Below are positions 9,014-16,137 of a stretch of DNA of 64,000 nucleotides, in pieces. The translations under genes and the position numbers were made by a program. The DNA is from Bacteroidia bacterium. Lineage in GTDB: Bacteria; Bacteroidota; Bacteroidia; Chitinophagales; Chitinophagaceae. The notes beneath the pieces are model-generated. The model was not told where the DNA came from and did no database searches. It saw only the letters and a list, made by a program, of their open reading frames with translations. How positions within the stretch are numbered: the first letter of the stretch is position 1; every line of letters begins with the position of its first letter. The DNA lies in assembly GCA_030429205.1 (NCBI GenBank), contig JAUICZ010000001.1, positions 62,001 through 126,000 on the forward strand, read 5' to 3'.

Positions 9014-10039
9014 CTACGCTGCTTTTTTAGTTTCATTAATAATATATTTTTCAATTCCTCTCATTATAAATTGGACGTCAAACGAGTCATCATTAGGTAA
9101 CAATGTATGGTGCTGGCTGTAGTCCCTCTTCCCCTCAAAATCTCTATCAGATACCACATTATGTGTAACCTCACCAATAAGATTACCATTTATACATACG
9201 GTCGAAGACTTCCCGTTAATTTTAAAATCAACTCTTCCAACTTCTTCGATTTCAAATACTGCTGAGGTTACTTTTAACTTGGCTTTCTCCCCTGAGTCAA
9301 TATTGGGAGCATTAGAAATTAGTATTCCAGCATGACGCTTTCTGCTGGTAAACGTATCATCTGTTTGCTTTTTCTTCTTTTGTCCGTTAGGCTTCTTTGG
9401 CTTAACTATTTTCAGAGCTTGACTCGCAGTTATCTTTTTATTATCAACTTCATCAAGCAATTCAGGGTTATGATTACCTATAGCTGTAACACTTTGAATA
9501 GTACCATCAGATACTCCGGCCATTTCTGCTACTATGCCTCTTGTCTTATTACTCTTGAATTGTTCTTTCCACTCTTTATCTTTTTCTTGCACGTATTCAG
9601 TCAACACCTTGACCATTTCATACATTTTACGTCTACTCTTTCCATGTTTCCAAACATGCTTAAAGCTGATAAAATCAATGATGTCATTCACCATTACATT
9701 TTTCATTACCACTACTTCAAGTTCAGGCACATTTGATTGTAACGCTGCAAGAAAATCAGGTATTTGATTAATTACATAACCATCTCCTGTCACAACAGGT
9801 CTTTCATAATAATTGAAATACTTAGCGCGCTCTTTAAAAATCTCGTCTGGCTCATCATAACCGACAATCTTTAATAACTCATGTACTTGTAATTGTTTAG
9901 GGTTCATATACTTTCTTTCATATTCAAAGTTGGTATCACTTTGAATAACAGCCGGCAAGTTTTTTGTAGATGTTTTTTCCATACTCTTTTTAGTTTTTAA
10001 TGCTTGTTTTTTCTTAGATTTTGTAACTGATTTTGTCAT
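9014..10039 (-). CDS. ParB-like DNA-binding protein
   Basis: About 341 residues from ATG 10039 (MTKSVTKSKKKQALK); an upstream in-frame start at 10105 would add a poor 22-residue extension. The N-terminus is a very basic tail. The central section RGIVAEMAGVSDGTIQSV followed by KKITASQALKIVKPKKP resembles the HTH part of ParB/KorB proteins. The preceding region (YVINQIPDFLAALQSN) occupies the place of the ParB nuclease domain but lacks a clear GxxR motif. It may guide or regulate the methyltransferase encoded 3 bp downstream, or act in element maintenance (inference). Confidence 0.65.
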   Translation of the reverse strand: MTKSVTKSKKKQALKTKKSMEKTSTKNLPAVIQSDTNFEYERKYMNPKQLQVHELLKIVGYDEPDEIFKERAKYFNYYERPVVTGDGYVINQIPDFLAALQSNVPELEVVVMKNVMVNDIIDFISFKHVWKHGKSRRKMYEMVKVLTEYVQEKDKEWKEQFKSNKTRGIVAEMAGVSDGTIQSVTAIGNHNPELLDEVDNKKITASQALKIVKPKKPNGQKKKKQTDDTFTSRKRHAGILISNAPNIDSGEKAKLKVTSAVFEIEEVGRVDFKINGKSSTVCINGNLIGEVTHNVVSDRDFEGKRDYSQHHTLLPNDDSFDVQFIMRGIEKYIINETKKAA

Positions 10040-10225
10040 ATTCTTAATTTTTAAAATGATAAATATGCATTCACGTATATAATTAAGGTTCAAGCGGTTA
10101 TCCAATATGTCAAAGAACTTCAGGCTACATTTCAGGCATAGCTACGCCTATACGGCTATCGACCGTTTCTTTAAATTTTCCAGTAAATGTTTTGCTGAAC
10201 GGGTGACGGGTTCAGGTTTTACCTG

Positions 10226-10672
10226 CTATGAGGCCTTGGATTTATAAGGATACAATCCGATTATCTTGTTCTGCTTCACCTGCTCATCCAGAACAACGTA
10301 TCGCTCTATAACCAATACTTCTTTTTCATTTACCTTCTTCGATATATATTTAATCACCGTAAACGTCCTAAGATTAACCGTCACATTCATGCGCTCTGGC
10401 TTAACCGTAATCTCATTTTCACTCAATACCTCAACATCATTCACTAACTCGTCTTTCTTACTATAGTATACCACCACCATATAGTGCTCGTCCCAAGGTT
10501 TACCAATCTTACTAAACATCTTTTCGTTACTTCTATATAACTCCATCGCCCATACTATATCGACCTTCTTAAAACTTCTACCGTTCTTACGAGCCTGTTC
10601 TCTTTCGAAAATCGCAACTGCTTTTGCTTCCGTTTTAGTAAATAACTGCTTAACAACTTTAATTGTAGCCAT
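10226..10672 (-). CDS. hypothetical small basic protein
   Basis: A 148-residue protein starting MATIKVVKQLFTKTEAK, with a charged helix (AIFEREQARKNGRSFKKVD), then mixed alpha/beta segments (HYMVVVYYSKKDELV, NVTVNLRTFTVIKYIS) and a lysine-rich end. No known domain is evident. It lies upstream of the ParB-like gene on the same strand with a 186-bp gap and is divergent from the zinc-ribbon gene. Basic charge and position suggest a DNA-associated accessory protein of the element, without further support. Confidence 0.6.
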   Translation of the reverse strand: MATIKVVKQLFTKTEAKAVAIFEREQARKNGRSFKKVDIVWAMELYRSNEKMFSKIGKPWDEHYMVVVYYSKKDELVNDVEVLSENEITVKPERMNVTVNLRTFTVIKYISKKVNEKEVLVIERYVVLDEQVKQNKIIGLYPYKSKAS

Positions 10673-10824
10673 AGAAAAAATGATTTTTTGTTTTTTAATT
10701 AATTAATATGAATGCAAGGTATATGGAGTTTAAAAAAATGACTTAGATTAGACGCATAAGCATAACAGAAAGCAATCTCATAAAACATAACATATTATTA
10801 AAAATTATAGTAAAACAACCCAGT

Positions 10825-11586
10825 ATGACAGAAAACGAAATAAGGGAGCTATTTGCAAGTATAAAATGGGGAGATAAGTTTTGTTGTACTAAGTGTGGTC
10901 ACGACAAATTCACAAAAGGCAACAAATTTCAAGACAGGAGGTGCCAAGCTTGCAGGACAAATGAAAGCCTATATCTTAATACAGCACTGGAGGGACTTAG
11001 GTTTAGTAATGAAAAAATGTATGCGGTATTGGAAACAATATACAATACCGTACAAATAAGTCATGATACAGACATAATATTAGTGGAAGGTGCATATATT
11101 TCAATTGAACAATTTAAAAGTGACTATAAACATAGGTATCCTGGTAAAGCTGGCAGAAGTAGAATGTTTGAAATAATAAATCATTCACTCATGAGCCAGC
11201 AAGTATCGCTTACAGAAATTGCTAAAAGAGATGGATTAGAACAGAACACACTTGCTTTAAGGTTAAGAAGAATTGCAGACCGAATACCTCCATTCTATCA
11301 ATCGGAATATTACTATGACACTTTAAAAGCTTTGCTATTAAGTGAATCTGTTGGCTCAAAAGGCCGGCAGTACATTTTTAGCTTCAACGATTTATTAAAA
11401 ATTGTCCTATATCCGACAAAAGGTGTTTGGAAAAAAGGGATACTCCATTTCAAAAAAGATACTTACGAATTTTGGGATGAACCAGACATAGTATTAATCA
11501 AAGATGAGGTTGGAGTTGTTCCCCACATACCCTATGCTTCTAAAAGCTGGAAAAGCATCTTTGTTGGGGATTCAGTGACCAAATAA
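10825..11586 (+). CDS. zinc-ribbon/HTH protein, transposase-N-terminus-like
   Basis: The 253-residue protein begins with a four-Cys zinc ribbon (CCTKCGHDKF, then CQACR about 20 residues on) of the type at the N-terminus of IS1595/IS1-like transposases. A segment SLTEIAKRDGLEQNTLALRLRR reads as a helix-turn-helix. No DDE catalytic core follows; the C-terminal half (KKGILHFKKDTYEFW) is unlike a transposase. It is probably a regulator or DNA-binding cargo protein derived from such an ancestor. It lies 251 bp before the integrase gene on the same strand, a position often held by excision or control factors (inference). Confidence 0.6.
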   Translation: MTENEIRELFASIKWGDKFCCTKCGHDKFTKGNKFQDRRCQACRTNESLYLNTALEGLRFSNEKMYAVLETIYNTVQISHDTDIILVEGAYISIEQFKSDYKHRYPGKAGRSRMFEIINHSLMSQQVSLTEIAKRDGLEQNTLALRLRRIADRIPPFYQSEYYYDTLKALLLSESVGSKGRQYIFSFNDLLKIVLYPTKGVWKKGILHFKKDTYEFWDEPDIVLIKDEVGVVPHIPYASKSWKSIFVGDSVTK

Positions 11587-11837
11587 ACTTGATTGGTCCC
11601 CCTATCTATAGTCAGGGGTCATTCATATAGATATACCTCCTTGTATTTGTTGATAGACAAGTATTTCAACTACTCGCATTGAACTCTATCAACTTGTACT
11701 TGCATTAAACATTGCAGTAAGTATCTCAGGCGTTTGTTCAGAATAGGTCTCTATTAGCGATTTTTTAGCGTGATTATGGCAATGGTAGGCGGTACCCTAT
11801 CCTCTTTTCTTGCATCTTCGGCAGAAACAGATTAGAG

Positions 11838-13070
11838 ATGAAAGCAAAGAATTACTCAGTAAATATACATTGGGATAAACGCTACCCTAAAGCAGGCACA
11901 GACCTATGTCCGATTCAAATCAGTATTAACCTAAATGGCTTGCAGTTTAAGATGAGTTTAAGGCTGTATAGCAATAAAGCTGATTTTGATAAGGCTATTA
12001 AAGGTAGAGGTGGCAATTCTGACATCAAGGATTTGAGGCGACAAATAATTGAATATGTAACTAAGGCCGAAACTATACTTGACAGGTTAAAAAATCCTAC
12101 AAGAGAAGTATTTCAAAGGATATTCAAATCAGAGACAGACTTATTTACAACAAGTAAAACTGATGCTTCTTTCTTCTTTGAACAGAAAATAGCTGAATGC
12201 TATAAAGAAGATAGAATAAAGACAGCACAGAACTTAGGACATACACTTAAATCATTTAAGAAGTATAAGACAAGACTATACTTGGAAGATATAGATGCAG
12301 CATGGCTTAAAGGATATAAAAATTGGATGGTACTACAAGGCAATTCAGTTACAACTGCTCAAATCTATATGAGGAACCTGAGAACCATATTTAATATAGC
12401 AATCAAAGAAGGATACATTTCAGAACGTCACTACCCTTTTAAAACCTACTCAATTGGAACTACTGTAAAGTCTAAAGATGTATTATATCCTGAACAGATA
12501 AAGGCACTTTTTGAATATACACCAAGAACATACAGAGAAAGAAGAGCTAAGGCATATTGGTTCTTCTGTTACTTAGCTAATGGCATGAACTTTAAAGATG
12601 CTTGTTATTTAAAGTATAAGGACATAAAAGGTGAAAACCTGGTATTTGTAAGAGAGAAGACAAAGAACACGAATACAGTGACAGATAAGACCATTACGGT
12701 ATACTTACATCCTGTACTTAGAGAAATCATTGAAAATTGGGGAAATAAACCAGTAAACCCTGAATCGTACATCTTTCCTGTAGTAAGTAGATGTAAAACA
12801 ATGCTTGAAAGCGAGAAGAAGAGAAAGAACCAACAAAGACTAACAAATAGAATGCTTAATCAGATAGGGATTAAACTTGGGTTTAATGTGAGGCTGAACC
12901 TTAACCTTGCACGTCACTCATTCGCTACGATGCTAAAGATAAGTGGGACTCCAACATCATTTATAACTGATGCATTAGGGCACTCTAATAGTAAGACAAC
13001 CGAGCACTACTTAAAGAGTATTCCAGATGAAAAGTATAAGAGCATATCAGATAAGCTACTTAAGTTCTAA
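11838..13070 (+). CDS. int: tyrosine recombinase/integrase of island 1 (SAM-like, Bacteroidota type)
   Basis: This is a full-length 410-residue integrase. Residues 1-95 are the arm-binding region of Bacteroidota integrases (YPKAGTDLCPIQISINLNG), about 110-200 the SAM-like core-binding domain, and 220-410 the catalytic domain. ARHSFATML supplies R359 and H360, LGHSNSKTTEHYL supplies H382 and nucleophile Y391. The position of the first catalytic Arg (usually GLR) reads NGMN (N251), so that Arg is absent. IntDOT-type integrases are known to lack it while staying active. The gene lies 1.5 kb from the tRNA-Met att copy, with cargo between. Two decayed relatives of its C-terminal half are at 31254-31757 and 31780-32178. 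Confidence 0.95.
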   Translation: MKAKNYSVNIHWDKRYPKAGTDLCPIQISINLNGLQFKMSLRLYSNKADFDKAIKGRGGNSDIKDLRRQIIEYVTKAETILDRLKNPTREVFQRIFKSETDLFTTSKTDASFFFEQKIAECYKEDRIKTAQNLGHTLKSFKKYKTRLYLEDIDAAWLKGYKNWMVLQGNSVTTAQIYMRNLRTIFNIAIKEGYISERHYPFKTYSIGTTVKSKDVLYPEQIKALFEYTPRTYRERRAKAYWFFCYLANGMNFKDACYLKYKDIKGENLVFVREKTKNTNTVTDKTITVYLHPVLREIIENWGNKPVNPESYIFPVVSRCKTMLESEKKRKNQQRLTNRMLNQIGIKLGFNVRLNLNLARHSFATMLKISGTPTSFITDALGHSNSKTTEHYLKSIPDEKYKSISDKLLKF

Positions 13071-13125
13071 AATAGCTTGTTCGATTACTATTTCGTATTT
13101 TCAATTAACTAAGTTCTATTGAAAA

Positions 13126-13809
13126 ATGGCTAATTGTTATAACTGTGCAAATGAAATAGAAGCTGATAAAATTACGGCTGAACATATACCTGCTCAGAAT
13201 TTATATACCGGGTACAAAGAAGATTACAAAAAAGATAGAATAACAGTACCTGCATGTGAAACTTGTAATCATTTATACTCAAAGATAGACCAAGAAATAC
13301 GTGATGCTATCGCAATAAAAAGCGACAGTAAGAGCGAGATGGTTAGTAAAGGCTTCAGGTCGATTTTAAGACGTTCAAACTGGAAAGAAAGAACAGAAGT
13401 AAATATTGATGGGAAAGTAGTTTCAGTAGAATTTAGCTATAATGACCTAAGGCAAATACATTTAAAAAACTTTAAGGGCATCTACTTTCACACATATAAT
13501 AAGGTAATACCAGACAATTTCGTATTGGAAATAATTGCTGATGGTGATGAGAATCTTAAAGAAAGCGCTGAGTTTTTATATCAATATGCAATGGACGGTA
13601 AAGAATGGATACCATCTGGCCATCCAGACATATTTAGATATATAATAAAACCAATAGCGATTAATGATGTAGAACAAAAAATAGTTGAGCCTCAAAATTT
13701 AGAAGATGCGATAGGTTTTGTTGGTGTATTAATTTACCATGAGACCATTTTAGCAATTATTGTTGCTGGAGAAGAAGAATATGTCAAAACATGTAACCCT
13801 AATACATAA
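13126..13809 (+). CDS. HNH-like endonuclease-domain protein
   Basis: The 227-residue protein opens with NCYNCANEIEADKITAEHIPAQNL, giving a CxxC pair and the EHIP core. About 30 residues later VPACETCNHLYSKIDQEIRD supplies a second CxxC and the CNH element. This is the zinc-finger beta-beta-alpha layout of HNH proteins. The remaining 150 residues have no motif I know. It begins 56 bp after the integrase and is followed 40 bp later by the HYTS-motif gene. The position between integrase and att site is a typical cargo slot. The nuclease function is inferred from the motif only. Confidence 0.6.
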   Translation: MANCYNCANEIEADKITAEHIPAQNLYTGYKEDYKKDRITVPACETCNHLYSKIDQEIRDAIAIKSDSKSEMVSKGFRSILRRSNWKERTEVNIDGKVVSVEFSYNDLRQIHLKNFKGIYFHTYNKVIPDNFVLEIIADGDENLKESAEFLYQYAMDGKEWIPSGHPDIFRYIIKPIAINDVEQKIVEPQNLEDAIGFVGVLIYHETILAIIVAGEEEYVKTCNPNT

Positions 13810-13848
13810 TTTAAATCTATAGTTTTTATAGCTAATGAAATATAGAAT

Positions 13849-14289
13849 ATGACAACTGAAGAACTACTACATTTCGTCGACCATAATGTAAATGTATTTA
13901 CTGACAAACATATAGTTAGAGATGGATATTGCTACCACTATACATCACATTGGGATTCTATAAATAAAAATGGATTTTTAGGCGCACTAATTGATGAAAA
14001 TTTAGATAAAACTCAAAATGAAATATACTCACCTCCAGCAAAGTCTAACCCAGGTGTAGTATTTGCATATGAAAATATTAAAGATGCAAGAGAAGAAGGG
14101 GGTGGTTGTGATGTGATAAAAATAAAATATAGGTCTGCAATATCGGCAACTCATTCGCAAGAAGCACATTTAAGCAATCTTGTAAATGATTCTCTAAAAA
14201 AATACGGAATAGAACCAGATGTTACACAACACCCTAAAACAATTCTTATCTTAAACACTGAAATTATAGAGTTTGAAAAGGTTGATTGA
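13849..14289 (+). CDS. possible ADP-ribosyltransferase-like protein (HYTS motif)
   Basis: This is a 146-residue protein. Its N-terminal part CYHYTSHWDSINKNGFLG resembles the H-[YT]-T-S...SI...G motif that opens the NAD-binding site of ART-fold and DarT/DUF4433-like proteins. A later SPPAKSNPGVVFAYENIKDA could supply the middle strand. The end (PKTILILNTEIIEFEKVD) is a plausible final strand. The catalytic Glu cannot be assigned with confidence. It is the last gene before the att site of island 1 and is 40 bp downstream of the HNH-like gene, so they may form one cargo unit. Alternative: an unrelated small hypothetical protein. Confidence 0.45.
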   Translation: MTTEELLHFVDHNVNVFTDKHIVRDGYCYHYTSHWDSINKNGFLGALIDENLDKTQNEIYSPPAKSNPGVVFAYENIKDAREEGGGCDVIKIKYRSAISATHSQEAHLSNLVNDSLKKYGIEPDVTQHPKTILILNTEIIEFEKVD

Positions 14290-14365
14290 ATTTACCAAGC
14301 AGATATATAGATATATTTCCGAATATAACTTTGTTAAGATTAGAAATAAACAAAGTAAATAATAC

Positions 14366-14384
14366 CGCACTAAAACTCGCACTA
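14366..14384 (+). repeat. paired CGCACTA repeats, candidate integrase arm sites (island 1 right end)
   Basis: CGCACTA occurs at 14366-14372 and 14378-14384, 12 bp apart. The first base is exactly 170 bp before the start of the tRNA copy at 14536. The same pair with the same 12-bp step and the same 170-bp distance occurs before the second copy (35610). Arm-type sites of tyrosine integrases are short direct repeats at fixed distances from the core, which this fits. Confidence 0.6.
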
Positions 14385-14535
14385 AATTCGCTTCAAAACT
14401 ACAACTTGCAGTAAAATCATGTGTTCCATTACAGGCATACGTTTCATCAAACATAATACTGTAAAAGTCTTTATTAACAGTGTATAGAGCTTTCTAAAAC
14501 TGCTCTTTAAAGCACCTTAAATGCGCTTTCAAATG

Positions 14536-14583
14536 CCAGCTCATAATCAGGGGGTCCAAGGTTCAAGTCCTTGTGGGACCACC
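14536..14583 (+). repeat. attachment-site copy: 3' half of tRNA-Met(CAT), island 1/island 2 junction
   Basis: From CTCATAA (an anticodon loop with CAT) the sequence continues as a tRNA 3' half: TCAGG anticodon stem strand, variable loop, T arm CAAGG-TTCAAGT-CCTTG, and acceptor strand TGGGACCACC. No D arm or 5' acceptor strand precedes it, and the five bases 5' of the loop (GCCAG) cannot pair with TCAGG, so it is not a functional tRNA. Integrases often cross over in an anticodon loop and duplicate the 3' half at the far end of the element. The T stem differs from the second copy by a compensatory pair change (see findings). Confidence 0.85.
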
Positions 14584-14599
14584 GAGTAACAACTTGATA

Positions 14600-14632
14600 A
14601 ACAAAGCGTTGTGCATTGCATGACGCTTTGTT
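14600..14632 (+). terminator. hairpin downstream of the first tRNA fragment
   Basis: AACAAAGCGT and ACGCTTTGTT form a perfect 10-bp stem around a 13-base loop, followed by ATTTTCTTTCTTTC. It sits 17 bases after the tRNA fragment, as a tRNA terminator would. It may have been carried along with the tRNA end or belong to island 2. Confidence 0.65.
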
Positions 14633-14653
14633 ATTTTCTTTCTTTCAGCAACC

Positions 14654-14672
14654 CGCACTAAAAACCGCAATG
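14654..14672 (+). repeat. third arm-like pair, candidate left arm of island 2
   Basis: CGCACTA at 14654-14660 is followed 12 bp later by CGCAATG at 14666-14672, the same step as the two pairs left of the att copies. It lies about 70 bp right of the tRNA fragment, where the left-end arm site of island 2 would be expected. Confidence 0.45.
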
Positions 14673-14840
14673 TTCAGAAAAAGGGAGCTCATTTGACCTC
14701 AATATGGCGTATTGTTTAGGTTTCCAACTCAAAACAACCAGTCATTTTTCTCAATATTTTCAGTTTCCGATAATGTCCTAATTATTAAGTTTTTTTTGCA
14801 TGATTCCATATGATGGTAAGAGTCATTTACATTAGTATAG

Positions 14841-15548
14841 TCACCTGATATGCAAACTTTCTTTTAACACTTCTGCTATGTGCCAAATAAGGCGTTCTCT
14901 TGAACCAATATCTAAAGCTCTTTGCCCTGAGAGCATACTTGTAAAGAATACTGAAGTTCGATTCAAAACTCCATCTTCAATTATCATGTCTGTACCTATT
15001 TCATCCAAAAATTCAATTGAGTATCCAAAGTCTTCAAATTCTGGAATCATTGTTTCTTTCCTTATAAGCTGACGGGCAAGTGCATTAGATACTACAATTA
15101 CTTTAGGATGATAATGTTCAAGCAATCGTTTAGATAGCTCTAATTGGTCTTTCAAAAATTGCCTGCCTTCAATATCCTTGAATAAATCATCTGTAATGAT
15201 AGATTGTGCAGTTTCTCGAAATACAAAGCAATCAAGATGAGTCCAAGTCACATCTCGTCCAAGTTTCATAGACACCTCTGTCTGAATATTGGCAAATGGC
15301 TTTAGGTATGCCGGCTTTAAATTCTTGACAGAATATGTTTTAGAATCATCAACTACTCCGCTATATGATGGGTTTATCCCCATGAATACAATATCCGGGG
15401 TTTCAATCTCATCAAACTGAAAAAGATAGTTGCGACTTAATAGTTCTTTAAACTTAAACTCTGATTGATTTGAATATTTATTCCAAATCTTATCGTACTC
15501 ATTTATCAAATAGTCTTTCATAACATACTCATTAAAATTTCCTTTCAA
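14841..15548 (-). CDS. uracil-DNA-glycosylase-fold (Mug/TDG-like) protein
   Basis: A 235-residue protein with DIVFMGINPSYSG near residue 55, which matches the strand-loop motif GINPS of Mug/TDG-type glycosylases. Near residue 205 SVFFTSMLSGQRAL occupies the place of the second active-site loop. WTHLDCFVFRE and KVIVVSNALARQLI fit the central strands of the fold. Enzymes of this superfamily remove uracil or other altered bases; activity here is inferred. The start at 15548 overlaps the upstream PD-(D/E)XK gene by 17 bp (an internal ATG at 15521 is possible), so it is the third gene of a tightly packed operon. Confidence 0.5.
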   Translation of the reverse strand: MKGNFNEYVMKDYLINEYDKIWNKYSNQSEFKFKELLSRNYLFQFDEIETPDIVFMGINPSYSGVVDDSKTYSVKNLKPAYLKPFANIQTEVSMKLGRDVTWTHLDCFVFRETAQSIITDDLFKDIEGRQFLKDQLELSKRLLEHYHPKVIVVSNALARQLIRKETMIPEFEDFGYSIEFLDEIGTDMIIEDGVLNRTSVFFTSMLSGQRALDIGSRERLIWHIAEVLKESLHIR

Positions 15549-16137
15549 GCTGTTTTAGTAAAAACTGCCTCACTTTTTCATCTTCAATTATATCTGCTAC
15601 TTGCTCCCATAATACAAAGACGACAGGAGTTTCCAACTCTTCAATAAGCTGTTGTTGTTTTGAATAGGTATGTTTCTGTTTAGTTATTAGTAGTATTTCT
15701 ACCGCTTCTTTCTTCACTAACTTTGCATACTTATTAATTCTGTATTGTACTTGTTCAATGTCCTTCTTAAAAGTGTAGTTATCATAGTACTTACACTCTA
15801 TTGAGCAAAATATTGACTCACCCATTATAAGTATATCTGACATTTCTCCATGGTCAAACTCAGCTTTATAATGCTGCTTTGGATGATAATCAAAGGTTAC
15901 ATTTAAACTTTCTTTAGAAATCTGCTCCAGCCTCTCTATTGCGACTGTATCATTCCCATGAATGTATCCAGACCTATTACAATTTTCTAATAGTAAATTG
16001 AAGAATTGCTCCTTCCTTTTGTTATAACCATCAACAGATTCATTAAGAAGGTACCCTCCAATAATTTTATAGTAAAGATTTCTCTCTTTATAAGACTCGC
16101 CCTCATAGAAATCATCATAGTCAGAATTGAATATCAT
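15532..16137 (-). CDS. PD-(D/E)XK nuclease-like protein
   Basis: This 201-residue protein has MSDILIMGESIFCSIECKYYD in its middle: an Asp on a strand, a hairpin, then Glu-x-Lys (ECK). This is the PD-(D/E)XK signature. The next helix (KKDIEQVQYRINKYAKLVKK) and strand (VEILLITKQKHTYS) fit the core fold. Its ATG overlaps the stop of the upstream DUF2779 gene (ATGA), and its own end overlaps the UDG-like gene, so all three are translationally coupled. The substrate is unknown. Proteins of this kind are frequent in defence clusters, and this one sits beside McrBC. Confidence 0.6.
   Translation of the reverse strand: MIFNSDYDDFYEGESYKERNLYYKIIGGYLLNESVDGYNKRKEQFFNLLLENCNRSGYIHGNDTVAIERLEQISKESLNVTFDYHPKQHYKAEFDHGEMSDILIMGESIFCSIECKYYDNYTFKKDIEQVQYRINKYAKLVKKEAVEILLITKQKHTYSKQQQLIEELETPVVFVLWEQVADIIEDEKVRQFLLKQLERKF

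Larger units (their letters stand above)
14290..14840. other. gene-free junction between island 1 and island 2
   Basis: No convincing ORF is present over this stretch of about 550 bp. It holds, in order, the arm-site pair at 14366-14384, a stretch similar to that before the second att copy (about 14475-14535), the tRNA-Met 3' half (14536-14583), a terminator (14600-14632) and a third arm-like pair (14654-14672). The remainder is AT-rich with no structure I can support. Confidence 0.7.

Noticed and set aside
10825-11586. A complete IS transposase
   Set aside because: It has the zinc ribbon of such enzymes but no DDE core, no flanking inverted repeats and no target-site duplication.
11649-11693. 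Inverted repeat GTTGATAG...CTATCAAC before the integrase gene as an attachment or control site
   Set aside because: Only 8 bp in each arm, 29 bp apart, with no second copy in the window; too weak to call.
14536-14583. A functional tRNA-Met gene
   Set aside because: There is no D arm or 5' acceptor strand, and the anticodon stem cannot pair, so it is only an att-site copy. The same holds for 35780-35826.
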